A stretch of 64,000 bases of DNA from NCBI GenBank assembly GCA_963169875.1, contig CAUJEL010000075.1, forward strand, positions 1 through 64,000, in the 5' to 3' direction. This DNA comes from Candidatus Zhuqueibacterota bacterium. Lineage in GTDB: Bacteria; Zhuqueibacterota; Zhuqueibacteria; Residuimicrobiales; Residuimicrobiaceae. The notes beneath the pieces are model-generated. The model searched no databases, was not told where the DNA came from, and saw nothing but the letters and a program-made list of their open reading frames with translations. Of the stretch, positions 57,874 through 64,000 are shown piece after piece (position 1 is the stretch's first letter; every line of letters starts with the position of its first letter). A program made the translations under genes and the position numbers.

Positions 57874-59412
57874 TCAGCGGCGTTTTTTGCGGAACTGGCG
57901 CTGTCGTTCCGTGCCGATGGGTTGCTGCAGCAAGCGGTCGACGTTGGCGCTGCTGCCGCCACTGTGCTGACGCGCCTTGTCGCGGATTTTTTCGACATAG
58001 GCCTCCAGGGGGATGGGCAGCGGCAGGTCCGGCAGCAGGAGGTCGTCCTCCTCCCGGGTGAGATCGGTGATGAGGCGTTCCGGCAGGTCTTTCAGCGTCA
58101 CTGTCCCGCCTTTACAGCGGCGGCAGATGCGGCTGATCCATTTTTCCAGTTCGCGGACGTTGCCGGGCCAGGCGTGGGCGCTCAGTTTGTCGACAATTTT
58201 ATCGTCGAGGATGAGGGGGCTGGTCAATTCGTACTTTTTGGCATAGACGCTGAGAAAATACTGTACCAGGCGCGGGATATCCTCGCGCCGCTCCCGCAGG
58301 GGCGGCAGCGTCAGGCACTCATCGAAGCGGTCCTTGAGGTCCTGGGCGAAGATTTCGGCATCATGGATCTCTTTGTTGGTGGCGGCGATGATGCGGGCGT
58401 CACTGCGTTCCACCTCAAAGGCGCCGATGCTGCGGATTTCGCCGTCGTTGATGAAGCGCAGCAGGGCGTTCTGACCGGCCAGGGGCAGATTGCCGATCTC
58501 GTCGAGGAAGAGGATGCGGCCGCGGCACTGACGGATGATGCCCGGGTTATCGTGCGTTGCGCCGGTGAAGGCGCCTTTTTTATAGCCAAAGAGCTCGGCG
58601 GCGATGAGTTCGCGGCTGAAGGCGCCGCAGTCGAAGGTGACCAGCGCCGGGTCGTTTGCGCTGTGATAGAGGCGCCAGATCGCCTCGGCCACGACCTGTT
58701 TGCCGGTGCCGCGCTCGCCGGTGATGAGCACATGGGTGTTGGCGTTTATATCGAGGAGAATCTGCTCTTTGATGTCGCGGATCGACCGCGACTGTCCGAT
58801 GAGTTCGGGGATTTTCTCGTCCAGTTCGGCGCCGTGCACCTGGTCCGAGAGGCGCTGGTTTTCGCGGTGGAGCAGGGTGAGCTGGCGTTTGAGGGCGGCC
58901 GGCGCCTGGATGTGCGGAAAATCGTCGATGGCGAAATGGACCTCGCGGGTGGATTGGCCGCGGCGGCGGGCGTAGCGGGCCTCGAAGGCCTGCACCAGGC
59001 GGGCGTTGGCCAGCACGCCGGCGCGTTCCAGCAGCACCCAGCAGGTGGTCATGGTGGGCGTGCCGGAGGTGATGTTGACCACCTTGGCTGCATCCTGGAG
59101 ATGGTGCTGATCGAGAATTTCCAGCACCTGGTCGAGCATGGCGGGATAGACGAGATCGAAATCCACGGGATTGGCGGCGCGCAGCGTCACCACTTCGATC
59201 TCCGCCTCGGGTTTTTCGGCGGTCATGAAGCGGCTGTTCTGCCGGGCGATGTCAAGATAGTCGGCGCCGGAGTCGTGATGGGTCTGATTGATGAACAAAA
59301 AGACCTGATCGATCTCTTCTTTATATCTGAGAAAAATGTTGGCTGCGGCACCCAGTCCCTCGGGCCGGGGCGCCAGGGTATCGTGGTTGCCGATGAAGGA
59401 AAAATAGACCAT
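57874..59412 (-). CDS. CARF-domain sigma54 transcription activator (RtcR-like)
   Basis: A 512-residue regulator. Residues 1-165 form a CARF-like domain, with VVNITSGTPTMTTCWVLL (111-128) as its nucleotide-binding motif. A linker of about 30 residues leads to a complete enhancer-binding AAA+ domain: GERGTGKQ (232-239), GAFTGA (280-285), LFLDEIG (301-307), PPLRERREDI (370-379) and HAWPGNVRELE. The tail (470-512) is basic and may form a short helix-turn-helix (NVDRLLQQ). CARF domains sense cyclic or linear oligoadenylate or RNA ends; RtcR controls RNA repair. Here it sits next to BREX genes. No RNA-ligase genes are in the window. Confidence 0.85.
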   Translation of the reverse strand: MVYFSFIGNHDTLAPRPEGLGAAANIFLRYKEEIDQVFLFINQTHHDSGADYLDIARQNSRFMTAEKPEAEIEVVTLRAANPVDFDLVYPAMLDQVLEILDQHHLQDAAKVVNITSGTPTMTTCWVLLERAGVLANARLVQAFEARYARRRGQSTREVHFAIDDFPHIQAPAALKRQLTLLHRENQRLSDQVHGAELDEKIPELIGQSRSIRDIKEQILLDINANTHVLITGERGTGKQVVAEAIWRLYHSANDPALVTFDCGAFSRELIAAELFGYKKGAFTGATHDNPGIIRQCRGRILFLDEIGNLPLAGQNALLRFINDGEIRSIGAFEVERSDARIIAATNKEIHDAEIFAQDLKDRFDECLTLPPLRERREDIPRLVQYFLSVYAKKYELTSPLILDDKIVDKLSAHAWPGNVRELEKWISRICRRCKGGTVTLKDLPERLITDLTREEDDLLLPDLPLPIPLEAYVEKIRDKARQHSGGSSANVDRLLQQPIGTERQRQFRKKRR

Positions 59413-59701
59413 AGGTTTGTGGGTATCCGCTTAGAGTTTGTTTTAACCGCACTATGAGAAAAAGATCAGGTTGTTGGCCATTCAGAATGATCAATGGCGA
59501 TAAGGTACTCCTTGGCAATATCTTTCCAGGAGGAATTATTTAACAGTCACTGTTAGATTATCTAACAGCTGCTGTTAAATTAGTCAGTCGAAAAAATTAA
59601 AAAGACGGTAGCTGAATGATTTTAAGGATTTGGACGAGCAAACAGGATCAACCAGTACTAAATGTCGTACACCTCAAAGGGTTCATCCTTAAGCATACTC
59701 A
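59413..59701. other. Intergenic region upstream of the CARF activator
   Basis: 289 bases. It holds the palindromic array at 59538-59580. I found no sigma54-type GG-N10-GC promoter in the right orientation before the CARF gene start; the ribosome binding site is also weak. Confidence 0.5.
59538..59580. promoter_or_regulatory. Four-half-site palindromic array upstream of the CARF activator
   Basis: ATTTAACAG, TCA, CTGTTAGA, TTA, TCTAACAG, CTG, CTGTTAAAT. Outer 9-bp and inner 8-bp arms are perfect, so four CTGTTA-type half sites form nested dyads with 3-bp spacers. It lies 126 bp upstream of the CARF-AAA start, an enhancer-like distance, and is the likely binding site of that regulator or another dimer pair. 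Confidence 0.65.
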
Positions 59702-60220
59702 CTAATAATCATAATTCGTCCAGGCAGCAATTTTTAGAGCTGGGTCATCTCCCTTTACTATCCAGTTACTGTCTGAACAGATAGCACTTCGTTTTTTCCA
59801 CTCCGTCCTGCCACTTTTCATCAGCAGCTTCACCCCCCTGAATTTTTCTCCAGTGAAGGGATCGGTATACCGTTCATTGCCCCCTAATACTTTTCCTACA
59901 TAAAAATTATTATTATCGGATCCGTAATAGATTTTTACACCAGTATATATATGTCCACAAGCTTGTGTCCATTTTGTTGATTCATTATTTTTATTTTTGT
60001 TAGTGACTGGTGCGGTAGTTTTCGTACTCGAAGCCTTTTGATTCTCGGTTTCTCCTTGCTTAGTATCAGTAACAATTGGTGTAGAACTTGAACTTTGGTC
60101 ACTATGATTTGAATCGGATTTCCGTGAAGATATTAGGCCAATTACCAATAGAGCTCCCATAACATATAGCATTAACTTTGTAGAGTTTGCTGAATTTTTA
60201 TTTTTATTTGTTTTAAACAT
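59702..60220 (-). CDS. Small membrane-anchored protein, unknown
   Basis: A 172-residue protein with a strong GGGGAGG ribosome binding site. Residues 17-33 form a membrane segment (LMLYVMGALLVIGLISS), followed by a Ser/Thr/Asn/Lys-rich linker (36-80) and a compact C-terminal domain with two cysteines (ACGH and AICSDSN). Low GC and Asn/Lys-rich composition differ from the neighbours and suggest horizontal origin. It lies between brxL and the CARF activator on the same strand; a link to the defence locus is inference. Confidence 0.6.
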   Translation of the reverse strand: MFKTNKNKNSANSTKLMLYVMGALLVIGLISSRKSDSNHSDQSSSSTPIVTDTKQGETENQKASSTKTTAPVTNKNKNNESTKWTQACGHIYTGVKIYYGSDNNNFYVGKVLGGNERYTDPFTGEKFRGVKLLMKSGRTEWKKRSAICSDSNWIVKGDDPALKIAAWTNYDY

Positions 60221-60311
60221 GAGTACCTCCCCTGCAAAATAAGAACGCAGATGCTATTTGATGAGCCCACCTTGAAGATGGACTACATCTATGGATTTGA
60301 GATAGGAACCA

Positions 60312-60344
60312 AGGTGTAGTCCACATCAAAGGTGGACTACACCT
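60312..60344 (-). terminator. Hairpin after brxL
   Basis: Perfect 13-bp arms AGGTGTAGTCCAC and GTGGACTACACCT, loop ATCAAAG, 5 bp beyond the brxL stop. A diverged half copy, GATGGACTACATC, lies at 60279-60291. There is no T-tract, so it is a weak or factor-dependent terminator, or a repeat. Confidence 0.6.
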
Positions 60345-60349
60345 CACGG

Positions 60350-62407
60350 CTACCTCGCAGTTATTAAACTTTCTGTTTTATAAATATCCACCTTGGTCTC
60401 CAGGCAAGGCCGCAGATCCAGGTCCAGGCTGCCGATGCTGTACCAGTCATCGGGTTTTTGGAAATAATCCAGGCCGCGGCCGATTTTGATCACCCAGCCC
60501 GTATCCAGCGTCACTTCACGATCATGCAGACTGTCGCGGAATGAAAAGGTGAATTTCACGCCGTGTTCCGCCAAGCTTCCCTGGAGGATGAGCAATTTGG
60601 CGCCTATTTCCGCCCGCTGCGCTTCATCGTCAAATCCGGTTATCAGATCGATTTCGTTGACGCGGCTTTTGGTGACAACCAGCTCGCAAAACCGCAAAAA
60701 GTTTTGAATCTGATAGGGCATGCGCACATAGGGATCTTCGACCTTGATCTTTTTGGCGCTTTTGATGTAAGGGGCAAATATGCGGTCGTACGAATAGCCC
60801 TTCTCGCCATAGTAGATGGTATAATGCTGCTCTTTTAATTCCGGATCATTTTCGCTGATAATCGTCAAGGGCACATTCGCATCCGACTCCTCGCCGGTGT
60901 ACGTCAAGGGAAGCACCTCTGTGCCGATGTCCAGCTTTTGCCGCACCGGCTCCTGTGTCGCCCTGGCGGATTTTGATTCAGGGCACCAGACCACGATCTC
61001 TTCGCCCTTCCCGTTGATATAGGAAAGGTTGATCTTTTCATATTCCTCATCCGGCTTGCGTTTGTTGAGCTGTTCCTTGACGCGGCGCCGTCCTTCCAAT
61101 GCAAACGCCATGTACTCTTCAAGCTCCGATGTCGTGGGCTCTCCGGATGGATGCAGCAATTTCAGTAGCGCGGCAACTGTCTTGATGACGCCCTTCTCAT
61201 CCCGGCCTTCTACCGAGGCGCCAAATTTGCAGTGACTCTTGACGTAATCATAGCGGTTGCTCTTGGAAAGATGATGAAAAGCCTCGGCGAGATAATCGGT
61301 GATGAAACCATAGGCATCGGTTAGAGAGCTGCTGCTGTTTTTCGGGATTTCCCAGCCGGGCAAATAGTGATAAAAGCGGTCCAGAAGCGCTAGGTCGAAT
61401 TCCCTGGGCAGGCTGACAAACAGATCGTGTTTGGGGGAATGCACCAATTGTTCCACGGAAAAATCGATGTTGCCGACGAATGCGAAACTGGCATTGGCGA
61501 TGACTTCGACGCCGCGCGAAAAGCGTCCGTTGGCCATGTAATTTTTCATCACCTCTACGGTGTCAGGATCCTTGAGCCGCACCCGTCCCACTTCATCAAA
61601 GGCAATGGTATCCCAATACCCCACCAGTCCCACCTTGTGTCGGGCATTGTTGTAAAAGAGCGTCGGCGTGCTCGCCTGACTGACCAGTGTAGAGTAGGGT
61701 GAAAATTCGCTGTAGACATAGGATTTGCCGGTGCCGCGTGGACCCAGTTCGATAAAGTTGTAGTTGGACTCCACCAGGGGAAAGAGCCGGGCGAGAAAAT
61801 GAAATTTCAGTCGCTGCGACATCCTGGCGGGTTCGAGGCCGATGGAGCGCATGAGGATGTCGAGCCATTCGTCGCGGGTGAATGCCGCGCGGCCGCTGGT
61901 GAACTCGGCAAAATCGAATCGGGAGAGCTGGATGGGCTTCAGGTCTTCGATATAAAAAGCATAGTCATCTTCATCGATATCGTTGTGCGCGACAACCACT
62001 TCCGCCCAAATGCCGCCCTCCAGCAGCCGGTCATTATCGCGATAATATTTATCCGGGATAGCGATGCGGCGCGAATTAAAATTCTCCATTTCCGCCCAGT
62101 GGCGCTTCTCGTTTTCCTTATAAGAGACATGCACCTTGTCGATGAATTTGTGCCGCCCTTTTTGCTGCACGGTGGACTGCGCCTTGTTGAATTCATCCGG
62201 GCGCACGTAATTCTTCTCCAACGTTTCGAACACCGCCTGGATACCGGCCTCGATCTCTTCTGCATCATCGCTGGCGCAGTAGCGCGCCAACAGGAACTCG
62301 AGCACGAAGGATGGGACGTTGGTGCCTTTTTTGATCCGGTGCAGCAGGTCCTTGCGAACCACACGCCCGGCGTACTTTTCATTCAGTTTTTCATCTAATG
62401 GGTCCAT
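60350..62407 (-). CDS. brxL: BREX Lon-like AAA+ protein BrxL
   Basis: A 685-residue BrxL. The N-terminal region (1-190) contains DEKLNEKYAGRVVRKDL. The AAA+ core has Walker A GPRGTGKSYVYSE (222-234) and Walker B TIAFDEVGRVRLKD. The C-terminal part ends in a MIT-C-like module, TFSFRDSLHDREVTLDTGW. Length fits the family. BrxL forms DNA-encircling hexamers and is needed for phage restriction in type 1 BREX. The start ATG is 3 bp after the pglZ stop, giving tight coupling. The last gene of the BREX operon in the window. Confidence 0.95.
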   Translation of the reverse strand: MDPLDEKLNEKYAGRVVRKDLLHRIKKGTNVPSFVLEFLLARYCASDDAEEIEAGIQAVFETLEKNYVRPDEFNKAQSTVQQKGRHKFIDKVHVSYKENEKRHWAEMENFNSRRIAIPDKYYRDNDRLLEGGIWAEVVVAHNDIDEDDYAFYIEDLKPIQLSRFDFAEFTSGRAAFTRDEWLDILMRSIGLEPARMSQRLKFHFLARLFPLVESNYNFIELGPRGTGKSYVYSEFSPYSTLVSQASTPTLFYNNARHKVGLVGYWDTIAFDEVGRVRLKDPDTVEVMKNYMANGRFSRGVEVIANASFAFVGNIDFSVEQLVHSPKHDLFVSLPREFDLALLDRFYHYLPGWEIPKNSSSSLTDAYGFITDYLAEAFHHLSKSNRYDYVKSHCKFGASVEGRDEKGVIKTVAALLKLLHPSGEPTTSELEEYMAFALEGRRRVKEQLNKRKPDEEYEKINLSYINGKGEEIVVWCPESKSARATQEPVRQKLDIGTEVLPLTYTGEESDANVPLTIISENDPELKEQHYTIYYGEKGYSYDRIFAPYIKSAKKIKVEDPYVRMPYQIQNFLRFCELVVTKSRVNEIDLITGFDDEAQRAEIGAKLLILQGSLAEHGVKFTFSFRDSLHDREVTLDTGWVIKIGRGLDYFQKPDDWYSIGSLDLDLRPCLETKVDIYKTESLITAR

Positions 62408-62410
62408 GTG

Positions 62411-64000
62411 TCAATCCACATAATCGGTTTCCAAATCCAGGGTAGCATAGGTTAATTGGGTCACGGGATCAAAGGCGCGCACCTGAAACGCGCCGTGATA
62501 GTCTTCCTCCATGCGCAGGGAGATGCGCACGGCTTGTCCGCTCTGCAAGGTGATCCAGTTGGTGTCCGGATTGATGTATTCACTGGCAGCGGCTTCGCCG
62601 ACCTGGCGCTGGCCAGCGAAGGCTTCCAGTTGGAACGTCGCTTCACCGCCAAACAGGGAATCACTAAAGATGGAGACTTCAATCATGGGCCGTCGCGTGG
62701 TGATCTTGCGGGAAGTGCCCTTGCGATACTGCAGGGCGATCTCCAGGCGTGGCTTTTCCTCGGCTTTTTTAGTGTCCAGTGAAATCACCAGAACCGGCAG
62801 CAGGGCTTCCTGCAGGGAGAGGCCCCCATGATAGTAGGGTTTTCCCTTTGAAAACGCGGCAAAGGTTTTGGGCACGGCATAGGTCTTGAACGTCCCGCGT
62901 ATGCCCGCCTCTTGCGGTGAGAAAGCGGCGACGCCTGCATTGCCGGAGCCCGTGCCTAGCAGAAAGCGCTCCTTGGTGACCGTCCATTCGCCCAGCGGCT
63001 TGGCCGCCACATCTCCCGCGGCCTGCTCGTGCAGCAGAATAAAACCATGATCCGTGACCACGACAGCTTGATCGAATTTATGCTGTTTGACGACATGGAT
63101 CGCTGCGATGAGCTTGCGCAAAAGCAGGGAGATGAATTGCCGCGCCTCGAACGGGCTCATGGTGCCCATGTCGTCAATGTCGGTGGTTTTGATGATCCAC
63201 AGCTGTTTGTGGGGTTCCACTTTGAGGCGGTGGCCTGCCAACAGATCATTCAGATCATTCATCAGACAGCGGTCGCCGTAGATGCTTTGCAGGTATGCAA
63301 ACCGATCCGCCGGTGTCCTGATCATGCGGCCGTCGATGCTCGGAATGATGGCGCCCTTTTCAATGGAGATCTCCATTTTGGTCTGAGCGAAGGGCAGCAG
63401 GCTCGCCATGCCCACGGCGGTGATGGTGGGCAATTGGGCACATGCGGATTCCAGGGTGATTTGATATCGGCCCGACAGTTCGTTTTCGAGTTCGGCAGCC
63501 AGTTCATAACGCAGGGCATCCACCATAAAAAAGGCGGTTCGTTTGTTTTCTGACAAGAGCGGGGCGACGATCTTGTCAAATACCTCGCTGTTGCGCAAGC
63601 GGCCGCTGGCGGGCCAGCCCTCTTTCTCGACCGCAGCGATGAAAAGGGACTGCAGCCATTCGGAAGTTTTGGCATAGTTTTGCCGCGCCTGCTGGATCAC
63701 CCCCTCCAGCAAGAGGAGGTCGCCATAGACTTCGATGACAGCCGCTTCCATGTTGCGATAGGCGCGGTCGACAATCCGGAAGCGTGAAATATAAAAGTAG
63801 ATCAGCGCATTGGCATCGGGGCGGTTTTTTTGCAGTTCAGGTTCGAGATCATTTGTCAGCGTCAACAACTGCAGCGCCCGTTCCGCAAGGATCCAGAGCT
63901 GTTGCCGTTCGGGGAGATGGCGCACCCATAGCGAACCGCGCCGGTGTGTTATGATCTCTTCGCAAGTTTCAAAGGCCCCAGTGGCGACCGCCTCGCAAAA
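62411..64000 (-). CDS. pglZ: BREX alkaline-phosphatase-like protein PglZ (5' part beyond window)
   Basis: 529 codons are visible, open to the window edge, so the N-terminal third is missing; family members have about 850 residues. A GTG at 63925 is not the real start since the frame reads on as HRRGSLWVRHLPERQQLW. The PglZ domain shows FFMVDALRYELAAELENEL with the metal-binding Asp, and VVVTDHGFILLHE with the second metal site. PglZ is the signature protein of BREX phage-exclusion systems. brxL follows directly, as in type 1 loci, so brxA, brxB, brxC and pglX are expected just beyond the right edge. Confidence 0.95.
   Translation of the reverse strand, partial: FCEAVATGAFETCEEIITHRRGSLWVRHLPERQQLWILAERALQLLTLTNDLEPELQKNRPDANALIYFYISRFRIVDRAYRNMEAAVIEVYGDLLLLEGVIQQARQNYAKTSEWLQSLFIAAVEKEGWPASGRLRNSEVFDKIVAPLLSENKRTAFFMVDALRYELAAELENELSGRYQITLESACAQLPTITAVGMASLLPFAQTKMEISIEKGAIIPSIDGRMIRTPADRFAYLQSIYGDRCLMNDLNDLLAGHRLKVEPHKQLWIIKTTDIDDMGTMSPFEARQFISLLLRKLIAAIHVVKQHKFDQAVVVTDHGFILLHEQAAGDVAAKPLGEWTVTKERFLLGTGSGNAGVAAFSPQEAGIRGTFKTYAVPKTFAAFSKGKPYYHGGLSLQEALLPVLVISLDTKKAEEKPRLEIALQYRKGTSRKITTRRPMIEVSIFSDSLFGGEATFQLEAFAGQRQVGEAAASEYINPDTNWITLQSGQAVRISLRMEEDYHGAFQVRAFDPVTQLTYATLDLETDYVD

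Noticed and set aside
57790..59457. A 555-codon open frame on the plus strand
   Set aside because: It is antisense to the CARF-sigma54 activator with all its AAA+ motifs; composition (Ala, Gly, Asp, Val runs) is that of a shadow frame.
59413..59540. Sigma54 promoter before the CARF activator
   Set aside because: A TTGGCA string at 59513 is in the wrong orientation; no GG-N10-GC pair fits on the minus strand.
1..64000. CRISPR arrays, tRNA and rRNA genes
   Set aside because: No regularly spaced short repeats, no GGTTCRA-type T-loops in cloverleaf context and no rRNA-like stretches were seen. The tandem repeat at 36045 has too few units and no unique spacers.

Overview
The window looks like chromosome of a member of the FCB group, most like candidate division KSB1 or Calditrichota. 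Two secreted proteins end in type IX-like sorting tails (YPNPFN motifs at the ends of the CotH-like protein and the subtilase). A third ends in a dockerin-like calcium-binding tail. Codon usage is moderately GC-rich, and several families (DUF4832, DUF1638, split GMP synthetase, LOG-family fusion) fit an uncultured anaerobic lineage. This placement is inference; there is no rRNA, tRNA or CRISPR array in the window.

Layout. 0-5.2 kb is an accessory toxin-antitoxin island: the tail of an IS66-like transposase, then an MNT-HEPN pair, a HigA antitoxin behind a decapitated higB, a HigA-like gene cut short of its peptidase half, and a DUF433/DUF5615 pair. Three copies of one dispersed repeat lie between them. 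5.2-21.8 kb is mostly housekeeping and envelope: a secreted DUF4832 protein, an ECF-type S/T pair with a small P-loop NTPase, DUF1638, a LOG fusion, a split GMP synthetase subunit, an exported M16C protease, dodecin, a methyltransferase, a TldD/TldE pair with an exported TldD, and a lipoprotein cyclophilin.

21.9-29.8 kb is the most unusual block. A 919-residue protein joins a metallo-beta-lactamase-like domain to a degenerate sigma54-activator-type AAA+ domain. It is divergent from four tightly packed genes: a P-loop protein, a MoxR-type AAA+ ATPase, a CobT-like von Willebrand A protein and an unknown. The architecture recalls NTPase-regulated conflict systems. 29.9-33 kb holds a DUF2959 lipoprotein, a UvrC/Cho-like nuclease and an SbcD-like phosphoesterase. 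33.3-45 kb (all minus strand) encodes secreted and envelope proteins: CotH-like, a membrane protein, M1 peptidase, SpoIIE phosphatase and subtilase.

45.5-50 kb is a second unusual cassette: an unknown, possibly sigma-like protein, a ZAS-type anti-sigma-like protein, and a membrane protein with a Lon-type protease domain inside and FG-GAP-like repeats outside. 50-57.3 kb has a beta-helix protein, an S74-chaperone surface protein, a cupin, HicBA and a lipoprotein gene broken by an in-frame TGA. 57.7-64 kb is the end of a BREX phage-defence locus (pglZ, brxL), followed by a small membrane protein and a CARF-sigma54 activator with a striking four-half-site palindrome upstream.

Palindromic and dispersed repeats lie in many of the intergenic gaps, and several double as terminators.
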